Source of the DNA: JBEGQX01 sp041180805
Lineage (GTDB): Bacteria; Planctomycetota; Planctomycetia; Gemmatales; Gemmataceae
Direction of reading: 5' to 3'
Length of the DNA: 5,712 nucleotides
NCBI GenBank assembly: GCA_041180805.1
Contig: JBEGQX010000251.1
Coordinates: forward strand, 1 to 5,712
The position numbers and the translations under genes are program-made. The notes under the pieces were generated by a model, which worked only from the letters and a program-made list of their open reading frames with translations, was not told the origin of the DNA and ran no database searches. Positions 1-5,712 of this stretch are shown here, in pieces. Positions within the stretch are counted from its first letter, which is position 1; each line of letters begins with the position of its first letter.

Positions 1-218
1 TCATCCACCACATCCATGCATTTTTCAAAGACCTGCCCATAAGCTGCAGGGCCTAAAGGAACATAAACAGGGTTTTCACAGGTGGTTTCAAGTTCTGGCC
101 TAACTAATGCAGGGTTTTCCATCAGAGGGCCAGTCGCGCAACCTGAAGAATGAAGTAGCCAGGGGGCCACAAGCACCCCTAAAGACAACGATTTAAGAAC
201 CTGTTTTGCAGAAGGCAT
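1..218 (-). CDS. Predicted lipoprotein, N-terminal part only
   Basis: The reading frame is open from the ATG at 218 to the left edge, giving 72 residues of a longer protein. Residues 1-27 look like a lipoprotein signal peptide: basic start (Lys5, Lys9), hydrophobic stretch at about 11-22, and HSSGC with the modifiable Cys at 27. Ser at -3 is a relaxed lipobox. The mature part starts CATGPLMENPALVRPE and continues through NPVYVPLGPAAYGQVFEKC to DVVD at the edge. It resembles, from memory, small conserved proteins of planctomycetes with no known function; I cannot name a family. An ATG at 251 in the same frame would add 11 residues (MFRNQKELGFI). The start at 218 is preferred for its cleaner signal peptide, although its nearest purine-rich site (AAAGGA) is about 13 bases away. 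It lies 99 bases after the epimerase, so it may have its own promoter. Confidence 0.6.
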   Translation of the reverse strand, partial: MPSAKQVLKSLSLGVLVAPWLLHSSGCATGPLMENPALVRPELETTCENPVYVPLGPAAYGQVFEKCMDVVD

Positions 219-251
219 GATAAAACCCAGTTCCTTTTGATTCCTGAACAT

Positions 252-280
252 CTCATGCCGATGAGCTTAAGATTTGTCAA
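252..280 (-). promoter_or_regulatory. Weak candidate promoter ahead of the lipoprotein gene
   Basis: A perfect TTGACA (-35-like, 275-280) is followed after 17 bases by CATGAG (252-257), which matches the -10 consensus at only 3 of 6 positions. The -10 area overlaps a 5-base palindrome with a 4-base loop (252-265). A start site here would fall near 245, after the possible ATG at 251 and before the ATG at 218. It is one of few places in the window where a new transcript could begin. Confidence 0.25.
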
Positions 281-288
281 TACTGGAA

Positions 289-303
289 TTGGAATCCTTC
301 CAA
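289..303. repeat. Short inverted repeat after the epimerase gene
   Basis: A perfect 6-base inverted repeat with a 3-base loop (TTGGAA-GGA-TTCCAA on the minus strand) starts 15 bases past the epimerase stop. The stem is A/T-rich and no T-run follows it, so it does not look like an intrinsic terminator. It could stabilise a 3' end or be chance. Confidence 0.3.
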
Positions 304-317
304 AAGGGGAGTTATGG

Positions 318-1247
318 CTAAGATAGAAGGTTTGCAAGGCCATCTTTGACAGGCATTTTTGGGTTGAAACCAAGTAGGTTTCTGGCCTTTTCTATATTTG
401 CAAGCGAGTGCCTTACATCCCCGGTGCGGGCTGGTCCGTGTTGCACGGAAAGGGAAGATCCAAGAATCGTTTTAAGATACGACACCAGATCCAGAAGCGA
501 GGTACTGTTGCCAGTTCCAATATTGAATACTTGCCCGGAAACTTTTGAGGTAGTTCCTGCCAGCCACAATGCCTGCACAGCATCAGACACATGGACAAAG
601 TCCCTGGATTGAAGTCCATCGCCATGAATAGTGGGTATTTTGCCAGCCTTGAAAGCATTTGCAAAAATGGCAATAACCCCCGAGTATGGGCTGTCACTTC
701 GCTGGTTGGGGCCATAGATGTTGAAAAATCGAAGCCTCACGGTTTCGAAATTCATCCCCAGCGCAAATGCCTGGCAGTAGGCTTCCCCCGCCAGTTTAGC
801 AGCAGCGTAGGGTGACATGGGAATTACAGGTGAGTCTTCACACTGAATAGGGGTTGTGCAATTGCCATAAGCACTGCTGCTGGCAGCGAATACTAGGCGT
901 CTGCAGCCGTTGGTACGGGCATGAGCCAGCACTTTCAATGTGCCCGTGGCACAAACCTCGTGAGATAGCTGTGGATTTTCTATGCTTCTTTGAACGGAGG
1001 CAATTGCCGCCAAATGATAAACCGTTTGAACCCCTGTGGTAGCCTTGTTAACGAGCGCATCGTCCAGAATAGAACCCTGCAAAAAATCGATTTTACTGTT
1101 TAGATCACCAAGGTTGGATAGTTGTCCGGTGCTGAGGTCATCGAGAATTCTTACGGACCGGCCCATGCCAATAAGGTACCTTGCCAGGTGCGAGCCAACA
1201 AAGCCCGCCCCGCCGGTAATCAGGTCGTAAGATTTGTTATCAGGCAA
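318..1247 (-). CDS. NAD-dependent sugar epimerase/dehydratase (GalE-like, extended SDR)
   Basis: The product belongs to the extended short-chain dehydrogenase family that acts on nucleotide sugars, most like UDP-glucose/UDP-N-acetylglucosamine 4-epimerases. With the TTG start at 1247 it has 309 residues, typical for the group. Motifs are the Rossmann TGGAGFVG at 11-18, the NAD-ribose acidic pair at 36-37 (ILDDLSTG), HLAA at 78-81, the catalytic Ser region AASSSAYG at 121-128, YAAAK at 147-151 (Tyr147, Lys151), RFFNIYGPNQ at 173-182, RDFVHV at 215-220 and FNIGTG at 241-246. The TTG is chosen because GGAGG lies exactly 6 bases upstream and the protein then starts just before the Rossmann strand. 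An ATG start at 1307 or 1262 would put 20 or 5 non-homologous residues in front. The gene overlaps ftsY by 8 bases. The substrate is not readable from sequence; roles in surface polysaccharide or galactose metabolism are possible. Confidence 0.93.
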   Translation of the reverse strand: MPDNKSYDLITGGAGFVGSHLARYLIGMGRSVRILDDLSTGQLSNLGDLNSKIDFLQGSILDDALVNKATTGVQTVYHLAAIASVQRSIENPQLSHEVCATGTLKVLAHARTNGCRRLVFAASSSAYGNCTTPIQCEDSPVIPMSPYAAAKLAGEAYCQAFALGMNFETVRLRFFNIYGPNQRSDSPYSGVIAIFANAFKAGKIPTIHGDGLQSRDFVHVSDAVQALWLAGTTSKVSGQVFNIGTGNSTSLLDLVSYLKTILGSSLSVQHGPARTGDVRHSLANIEKARNLLGFNPKMPVKDGLANLLS

Positions 1248-2151
1248 AGAGTGCCTCCACATAAGCTTTGGGATCAAAAGGTTCCATGTCTTCCATCTTT
1301 TCCCCAACCCCGATGAATTTGACGGGGATGTTCAGCCTTTGCTTGATGCTAAAAATGGCGCCGCCTTTTGCCGTCCCATCCAGTTTGGTAAGAATGATAC
1401 CGGTGCAATGGACAGCCTTTTGGAAATTTTCGGCTTGTAAGACCGCATTCTGACCTGTGGTGGCATCCAGCACAAGAAGAACTTCATGGGGGGATCCCGG
1501 GATTACCTTGCTGGTGACCCGGTGTATTTTTTCAAGTTCCCGCATCAGGTGGGTTTGGGTATGCAGTCTTCCTGCGGTATCCACAATCACAATATCGGCA
1601 TTTTTGGAACGGGCTTTTTCGCAGGCATCGTGGGCAACGCTTGCGGGATCACTGCCATGCTGCCCTTTGACAATATCCACTCCGATTTTTTCGCACCATA
1701 TGGTCAACTGGTCGATGGCCGCGGCCCGAAAAGTATCGCAAGCCGCAACAATCACCTTTTGATTTTGGCTGTGAAGCAAATGGGCCAGCTTGGCAATCGA
1801 TGTGGTTTTGCCAGCACCATTCACCCCGGCGATCATAATGATGGTAGGGCCGTTTTGGTTTTTAACCAGATCCCTGCCCGAGGTGTGATCCAGTAATTCC
1901 ACAAGATGGTTTTTGACAAAATCCTCCACATCCTGGCCAATCTCCTTGTCCAGAAACGCCTTTCGGATTCGTTCGATAAGGCCGGCTGTCGCGGAAGAGC
2001 CAACATCCGCCAGAAAAAGTTTTTTTTCCAATTCCTTGAGGAATTGCTCATCCACCCGGCCGCGCAATCGAAAGAGAGAGGCGACACCGGCAAAAAGATT
2101 CCTGGTTTTCGCAAGTCCTTGTTTAAGCTTGTCGAATATCGCTCGGAACAT
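1240..2151 (-). CDS. ftsY: Signal recognition particle receptor FtsY
   Basis: FtsY is the SRP receptor GTPase. It docks the SRP-ribosome complex at the inner membrane so that membrane proteins are inserted through SecYEG. The 303-residue product carries the helical N domain (about 1-90) and a complete G domain: P-loop GVNGAGKT at 109-116, DTFRAAA at 139-145, DTAGR at 191-195, TKLDG at 255-259 and the closing GVGEKMEDMEPFDP at 281-294. GVNG at the P-loop and the GVGE-to-PFDP end distinguish it from Ffh, and there is no M domain. It lacks the long acidic A domain of E. coli FtsY (497 residues). A short basic, amphipathic N-terminus (residues 1-20) probably serves as lipid anchor. An in-frame TGA two codons before the ATG (2155-2157) fixes 2151 as the first possible ATG. 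It overlaps the PHP gene by 29 bases. Confidence 0.98.
   Translation of the reverse strand: MFRAIFDKLKQGLAKTRNLFAGVASLFRLRGRVDEQFLKELEKKLFLADVGSSATAGLIERIRKAFLDKEIGQDVEDFVKNHLVELLDHTSGRDLVKNQNGPTIIMIAGVNGAGKTTSIAKLAHLLHSQNQKVIVAACDTFRAAAIDQLTIWCEKIGVDIVKGQHGSDPASVAHDACEKARSKNADIVIVDTAGRLHTQTHLMRELEKIHRVTSKVIPGSPHEVLLVLDATTGQNAVLQAENFQKAVHCTGIILTKLDGTAKGGAIFSIKQRLNIPVKFIGVGEKMEDMEPFDPKAYVEALFA
1254..1258 (-). promoter_or_regulatory. Ribosome binding site of the epimerase, inside ftsY
   Basis: GGAGG on the minus strand lies within the final codons of ftsY, 6 bases before a TTG in the epimerase frame. This perfect core at ideal spacing decides the start in favour of TTG at 1247 over the upstream ATGs at 1307 and 1262. 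Confidence 0.7.
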
Positions 2152-3025
2152 CGTTCACATTCCCGCAGGCTTTTATTTTTTCCAATTCCAGAAATGAAAT
2201 GGTTGCCATTCCTATGGTTCTGTTTCCATCTCCGTGGCAATCACTTCCGCCAGAATGCAAAAGGCCCAGTGATTTTGCATTCTCGGCAAGTTTTTGTTTT
2301 CTTCGCTGTGTAAAATCAGGGTATTCCACTTCTATTCCATCCAGACCCTTATTCTTCAGAAACTTGAAGGATTCAAAATCCAAACTTTCTGCTGGATGGG
2401 CTACAAAGGTTATACCGCCAGAATCTTTCACAGTGGCAATGGCTGTATCTGTTTCAGGCCAGTCAGCCTGGCGCTCCGGCATGTTTTTCAGATACTTCCA
2501 GACTGCCTGGGAGATATTTCTCGCCTTTTTTTGATTTACGAGAATTTGGGCTAAATGACGACTCCCCATCGTGTGGGAAGCACTTTCCGATTGAACCCTC
2601 ATCTGCTCCAACTGGCCATCTTCCTGAAGAGACTTTGACTGAATTAATCCTGCCAGCATTTCCTTGAATCTTCGTTTTCGGGTTTCTTGGTTTTGCTTCA
2701 AGAAAACCTCTGTGTTTATCCAGCCTCCGGTGGGGAAATATGCCAAAAGATGTAAAACCCGACTTTGGAAAGATGTGGTGATTTCCACGCCGGGAAGAAT
2801 TTGAACAGGTGAGTTATTCATGTCCAGCCCGGTATATGCCGCCATGGTGTCATGGTCGGTAATGGATATGGCACTAACTCCGGCATGATTTGCCAGATGC
2901 GGAATACACGATGGTTCCCAAATTCCGTCGCTATGGTTGGAATGAATGTGCAAATCAGCTCTGCTGTGCAGTCTGGATTGGTTCAGGTTCTGGCAAAGCC
3001 TTGTAAAGGGCTCTCCTTTAGGCAT
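2123..3025 (-). CDS. PHP-domain metal-dependent phosphoesterase, RNase AM / TrpH-like
   Basis: The 300-residue product is a PHP-domain phosphoesterase. Metal ligands expected for the family are visible: DLHIHSNHSDG at 24-34 (His26, His28, Asp33), TDHDT at 56-60 (His58), Glu81 in GVEIT, His92 in VLHLLAY, His210 in FVAHP, and Asp262/His264 in SGGSDCHG. Domain order and length match the TrpH/YciV (RNase AM) group, which hydrolyses 3',5'-nucleotide bisphosphates and trims 5' ends of RNA. The lysine- and glutamine-rich segment at about 108-185 corresponds to the insertion seen in that group. The exact substrate is inferred; a different small phosphoester is possible. The start is 2 bases after nusB with no good ribosome binding site ahead of it, and no other in-frame start codon lies before the first metal motif. 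The end overlaps the start of ftsY by 29 bases, so the three genes are probably co-translated. Confidence 0.9.
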   Translation of the reverse strand: MPKGEPFTRLCQNLNQSRLHSRADLHIHSNHSDGIWEPSCIPHLANHAGVSAISITDHDTMAAYTGLDMNNSPVQILPGVEITTSFQSRVLHLLAYFPTGGWINTEVFLKQNQETRKRRFKEMLAGLIQSKSLQEDGQLEQMRVQSESASHTMGSRHLAQILVNQKKARNISQAVWKYLKNMPERQADWPETDTAIATVKDSGGITFVAHPAESLDFESFKFLKNKGLDGIEVEYPDFTQRRKQKLAENAKSLGLLHSGGSDCHGDGNRTIGMATISFLELEKIKACGNVNDVPSDIRQA

Positions 3026-3027
3026 GT

Positions 3028-3441
3028 TTAGCTCGGGCGTTCTGTTTGACGAACCTTGTCAAGAATTCCATTGATGAAAGCTGGGGAATCCGATGTGCCA
3101 AACCTTCTGGCCAATTCAATGGATTCGTTGAGGATCACTTCCACCGGTGTTTCTTTTTGGTGGGCAAGTTCATAAGCCCCGAGTCGCAACAAGTTACGGT
3201 CAACTGCGGCCATTCTTGGCAGTTTCCAGTTGTCGGTCGATTTTGCAAGGGTTTCATCGAGTTGCGGTTGAAGTTCCTTGGTGCTTGTGTAAAGCAGTTT
3301 CGCAAACTCCCTGCTTTTTAAATCCAAAAGCCTGGCATCAATGAACTCCCGTACTTGTTTTTCGGATAACTTTGGATTTAAGTCCGAACGGTAAAGAAGT
3401 TGCAATGCCACTTCTCTTGCTTTGGTTCTTTTGGTGATCAT
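3028..3441 (-). CDS. nusB: Transcription antitermination factor NusB
   Basis: NusB pairs with NusE (ribosomal protein S10) and binds boxA RNA. In this way it takes part in the antitermination complex that lets RNA polymerase pass Rho-dependent sites, chiefly in rRNA operons. The 137-residue product has the typical length and layout of the all-helical family. It has a basic N-terminus with AREVALQLLY at 8-17, a central hydrophobic DRNLLRLGAYEL at 81-92, and the C-terminal signature running from EVILNESIELARRFG (101-115) to SPAFINGILDKV (119-130). The ATG lies 5 bases after the ribH stop. The sequence just before it is pyrimidine-rich and shows no Shine-Dalgarno match, which suggests translation coupled to ribH. 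The next gene starts 2 bases after its TAA. It shares the cluster with rho, the factor whose action NusB complexes oppose. Confidence 0.97.
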   Translation of the reverse strand: MITKRTKAREVALQLLYRSDLNPKLSEKQVREFIDARLLDLKSREFAKLLYTSTKELQPQLDETLAKSTDNWKLPRMAAVDRNLLRLGAYELAHQKETPVEVILNESIELARRFGTSDSPAFINGILDKVRQTERPS

Positions 3442-3446
3442 TTGGC

Positions 3447-3920
3447 TCAGGAGGGAAGTTTGGTCAAAAGGTTAGCCATTTCAATGGCGGTAAGTGCAGC
3501 TTCAAAACCCTTGTTGCCTGCCTTGGCTCCGGCCCTGTTAATAGCTTGCTCCAAGGTATCGCAAGTCAGGATTCCGAAAATTACCGGAACACCCGACTGA
3601 AGGGAGGCATTGAGAACGCCGTTGGTTGCTGCGCCGGCAACATGATCGTAGTGATCTGTTTCACCTTTGATAACTGCCCCCAAGGTGATGATCGCCGTGT
3701 ATTTTCCAGATTTGGCCAGCTTATGCGCTACCAGGGGGATTTCAAAAGACCCGGGAACGCGGGTAACAAGGATATCGTTTTCAGCAACCCCGTGCTTTCG
3801 GAATCCTTCCAATGCACCTTCCAGTAGTTTATCCACAACAGTTTGGTTAAAGCGGGCTGCAACAATGGCAAATTTGCCGTTACCGGCCACATAGTGCCCC
3901 TCAATGATATTCAAACCCAT
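3447..3920 (-). CDS. ribH: 6,7-dimethyl-8-ribityllumazine synthase (riboflavin synthase beta chain)
   Basis: This enzyme condenses 5-amino-6-ribitylaminouracil with 3,4-dihydroxy-2-butanone 4-phosphate to give 6,7-dimethyl-8-ribityllumazine, the next-to-last step of riboflavin synthesis, in the cytoplasm. The 157-residue length is normal for the family. Visible family motifs are RFN at 23-25 (substrate-stacking Phe24), PGSFEIP at 56-62, the phosphate- and substrate-binding stretch GAVIKGETDHYDHV at 81-94 with the expected catalytic His at 90, and GILTCDTLEQAINRAG at 116-131 with Arg129 at the expected phosphate-binding position. Subunits of this family form pentamers or 60-mer capsids; the sequence alone does not show which applies here. 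The ATG has GGAG 8 bases upstream, and an in-frame TGA lies seven codons before it. The stop is 5 bases before nusB, a common neighbour of ribH in bacteria. No other riboflavin gene and no FMN riboswitch is visible in this window. Confidence 0.98.
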   Translation of the reverse strand: MGLNIIEGHYVAGNGKFAIVAARFNQTVVDKLLEGALEGFRKHGVAENDILVTRVPGSFEIPLVAHKLAKSGKYTAIITLGAVIKGETDHYDHVAGAATNGVLNASLQSGVPVIFGILTCDTLEQAINRAGAKAGNKGFEAALTAIEMANLLTKLPS

Positions 3921-3928
3921 GGACTGTG

Positions 3929-3932
3929 CTCC
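3929..3932 (-). promoter_or_regulatory. Ribosome binding site of ribH
   Basis: GGAG on the minus strand, 8 bases before the ribH ATG, in the 31-base spacer after rho. It supports the start at 3920 and independent ribosome loading for ribH on a shared transcript. Confidence 0.7.
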
Positions 3933-3951
3933 ATCATTTCAACATCGTTCG

Positions 3952-5616
3952 CTACGCTAAATTCATACTATTGAGGAATTCCTCGTTGGTCTTGGTCTTT
4001 GAGAGGCGGTTGACCAATAATTCCATGGCTTCCACCGGGTGCATGTCGCTTAAAACACGCCTAAGAACGTAAATCTTCCTCATCTCATCCTCGCCAAGAA
4101 GCAGGTCTTCCCTGCGGGTTCCAGAGCTATTGATGTCTATTGCCGGCCACACGCGTTTGTCCACAAGCCTGCGGTCCAGATGCACTTCCATGTTGCCCGT
4201 GCCCTTGAATTCCTCAAAGATTACTTCATCCATGCGGGAACCCGTGTCTACCAGTGCTGTGGCAAGTATGGTAAGGCTTCCGTTTTCTTCAAGGTTTCTG
4301 GCAGCTCCAAAAAACCGTTTTGGTTTCTGCATGGCGTTGGCATCAATGCCGCCCGAAAGTATCTTGCCGGAATTCGGCATACAGGTGTTGTAAGCCCTGG
4401 CCAGTCTGGTTATCGAATCCAGCAGGATCACAACATCAGTGCCGTATTCAACAAGACGCTTGGCTTTTTCAATGATCATGTCGCAGACCTGGACATGTCT
4501 TTCGGCGGGTTCATCAAAGGTAGAGCTTACAACTTCGGCGTTGGGACCTTTTACAGTCCTTTCCATTTCGGTGACTTCCTCTGGTCGTTCGTCAATGAGA
4601 AGGACAATTACATGACATTCCGGATGATTGCGAAGGATACTATTGGCCATTTTTTGCAGAAGGACAGTTTTACCCGTCCTTGGTGGCGCAACGATAAGGC
4701 CTCTCTGTCCTTTTCCAATGGGGGATACCATATCCAGAACCCGCATACTGATCTCGCTTGGGTCAAATTCCAGCTTCAAGCGCTTGTTGGGGTGCAGAGG
4801 GGTGAGATCCTCGAACATGATCTTCTGGTTCAAAATCGCGGGGTCACCATAATTGATGGCCTCGACCCTCAGCAGGGCAAAATACTTTTCATTTTCCTTG
4901 GGGGGCCTGATCTGGCCGGAAACAATCGCACCATTTCTAAGGCCAAATCTTCTGATCTGTGAAGGTGAGATATAAATATCATCCACACAGGGAAGGTAGT
5001 TGTAATCCGGGCTGCGCAAGAAACCGAAGCCATCGGGAAGTATTTCAAGGCAACCTTCCCCCAGCATGAGTCCGTTTTGCTTTACCTTTTCCTTCAGAAC
5101 AAGGTATACCAAGTTTTGTTTGGTAATGGCCGCTGTGATGGGAATCCCGAGCTCGCTAGCCATCAGTGTTAGTTCAGGCATAGTTAAAGACTGGAGATCA
5201 GCCAGGCAGGAAACACCTTTTTTGATCTCTTCGTACCTGGTATTAACCACCTCGTCAAAAACAGGTTTATTTTGATTATCCGGCTTTGAATCAATTTTGG
5301 CAGGTTCTGGTTCCGTGGGTGCGGTATACGAAGGAATGGTTTCCTGCTGCTTTACGATTGGTGCTGGCGGGGCTAAAACTGGCTCGGGTACCATTTCCTG
5401 AGGTGCTTGTTCCCTGGCTTTGGCCTTTGGAGTAAAAACCAAGTCATCATCCTCGATGGTTTCCACATTGGCAGTGGTGGTTTCAGCTTCCATGGGATGG
5501 GTTTCCAGTTCTTCACTTTGCTCTGCCTTGGTACGCCTTTTGGGCGAGGTGGCAGATTTTGGCTTCGAACGGGATCTTCCCTTGGGTGCTTCAGACTTTC
5601 CTTTGGCTTCCGCCAT
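3952..5616 (-). CDS. rho: Transcription termination factor Rho with long N-terminal extension
   Basis: Rho is a hexameric, ATP-dependent RNA helicase that binds nascent transcripts and releases RNA polymerase. The 554-residue product begins with a lineage-variable extension (about residues 1-125): Lys/Arg/Ser-rich to about 30, acidic to about 60, then Pro/Glu-rich. A Rho_N helical domain follows at about 137-178. The cold-shock-type RNA-binding domain holds the RNP1-like GFGFLRSPDYNY at 196-207. The ATPase core has Walker A APPRTGKT at 310-317, Walker B VIVLLIDE at 336-343, LLDSITRLARAYN at 398-410 and GGIDANAMQKPKRFFGAARN at 422-441. All core motifs are intact, so it should be active. E. coli Rho has 419 residues, and most of the excess is the extension. 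The ATG is preceded by AGGAG with a 9-base spacer, and an in-frame TAG just upstream (5629-5631) excludes an earlier start. It is the first complete gene of the cluster, 31 bases ahead of ribH. Confidence 0.98.
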   Translation of the reverse strand: MAEAKGKSEAPKGRSRSKPKSATSPKRRTKAEQSEELETHPMEAETTTANVETIEDDDLVFTPKAKAREQAPQEMVPEPVLAPPAPIVKQQETIPSYTAPTEPEPAKIDSKPDNQNKPVFDEVVNTRYEEIKKGVSCLADLQSLTMPELTLMASELGIPITAAITKQNLVYLVLKEKVKQNGLMLGEGCLEILPDGFGFLRSPDYNYLPCVDDIYISPSQIRRFGLRNGAIVSGQIRPPKENEKYFALLRVEAINYGDPAILNQKIMFEDLTPLHPNKRLKLEFDPSEISMRVLDMVSPIGKGQRGLIVAPPRTGKTVLLQKMANSILRNHPECHVIVLLIDERPEEVTEMERTVKGPNAEVVSSTFDEPAERHVQVCDMIIEKAKRLVEYGTDVVILLDSITRLARAYNTCMPNSGKILSGGIDANAMQKPKRFFGAARNLEENGSLTILATALVDTGSRMDEVIFEEFKGTGNMEVHLDRRLVDKRVWPAIDINSSGTRREDLLLGEDEMRKIYVLRRVLSDMHPVEAMELLVNRLSKTKTNEEFLNSMNLA

Positions 5617-5625
5617 TATTACTGT

Positions 5626-5630
5626 CTCCT
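5626..5630 (-). promoter_or_regulatory. Ribosome binding site of rho
   Basis: AGGAG on the minus strand, 9 bases ahead of the rho ATG. It overlaps the in-frame TAG that limits the rho frame upstream, and so fixes the start at 5616. Confidence 0.8.
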
Positions 5631-5712
5631 AATCCATGGACATTGCTTACCAGATGTAGATATGACGAACTGGCAGAGGAATCTATCCATGAACAATTAC
5701 CCGCATTGCTAA

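Noticed and set aside
413..715. A 100-codon minus-strand frame inside the epimerase
   Set aside because: It is an alternative frame of the epimerase, whose C-terminal motifs (RDFVHV, FNIGTG) are continuous through this stretch.
1486..2313. Plus-strand open frames opposite ftsY and the end of the PHP gene
   Set aside because: Their translations show no family motif, and the opposite strand encodes intact, well-conserved proteins.
2123..3025. PHP gene as histidinol phosphatase or a DNA polymerase PHP domain
   Set aside because: Length, the SGGSDCHG end and the central insertion fit the TrpH/RNase AM group better. No histidine genes or polymerase domains are nearby.
3921..3951. Terminator between rho and ribH
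   Set aside because: There is no stem longer than three bases and no T-run, so readthrough is more likely.
4180..4962. A 260-codon plus-strand open frame opposite rho
   Set aside because: It lies wholly within the conserved rho coding sequence, has no recognisable domain and mirrors the codon bias of rho, so it is a shadow frame.
5683..5712. Possible tail of an upstream minus-strand gene ending in LAMRVIVHG and TAG
   Set aside because: Only nine residues are visible, with no recognisable motif. A dephospho-CoA kinase gene could precede rho in this type of genome, but the residues do not support it.
5631..5712. Promoter for rho
   Set aside because: TTGTTC and TATCTA-like words are present but not at acceptable spacing, so I see no pair worth annotating.

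Overview
The window looks like a chromosomal housekeeping region from a bacterium. Every supported gene lies on the minus strand, so transcription runs from right to left. In that order the genes are rho, ribH (lumazine synthase), nusB, a PHP-domain phosphoesterase of the RNase AM/TrpH type, ftsY, and a GalE-like NAD-dependent sugar epimerase. After a gap of about 100 bases comes the start of a predicted lipoprotein, which is cut by the left edge. I see no RNA gene, mobile element, CRISPR array or integrated element.

The best guess for the source is a planctomycete (Planctomycetota, perhaps Gemmatales-like). This is inference. It rests on the ribH-nusB-ftsY grouping, on a Rho with a long charged and proline-rich N-terminal extension, and on a small lipoprotein whose post-cysteine sequence (ATGPLMENP) resembles, from memory, lineage-restricted planctomycete proteins. 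No marker such as 16S rRNA is present to settle it.

Right part (3447-5712): rho has a strong ribosome binding site and a clear start at 5616. The 82 bases upstream hold no gene or promoter that I can defend. Only 31 bases separate rho from ribH and they contain no terminator hairpin, so readthrough is likely. Middle part (2123-3441): nusB starts 5 bases after ribH, and the PHP gene starts 2 bases after nusB. Left part (318-2151): ftsY starts inside the end of the PHP gene (29-base overlap). The epimerase probably starts at a TTG inside the end of ftsY (8-base overlap), with its ribosome binding site in the last codons of ftsY. Far left (1-317): a spacer with a weak promoter candidate, then the lipoprotein.

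The six complete genes therefore look like one tightly packed transcription unit. It combines transcription termination and antitermination (Rho, NusB), riboflavin synthesis (RibH), probable RNA or nucleotide turnover (PHP protein), membrane protein targeting (FtsY) and nucleotide-sugar metabolism (epimerase). These are mostly growth-linked functions rather than one pathway. I did not find convincing evidence of a previously undescribed system. The most useful second-look items are the position of rho in front of nusB, the Rho extension, the overlapping gene starts and the partial lipoprotein.
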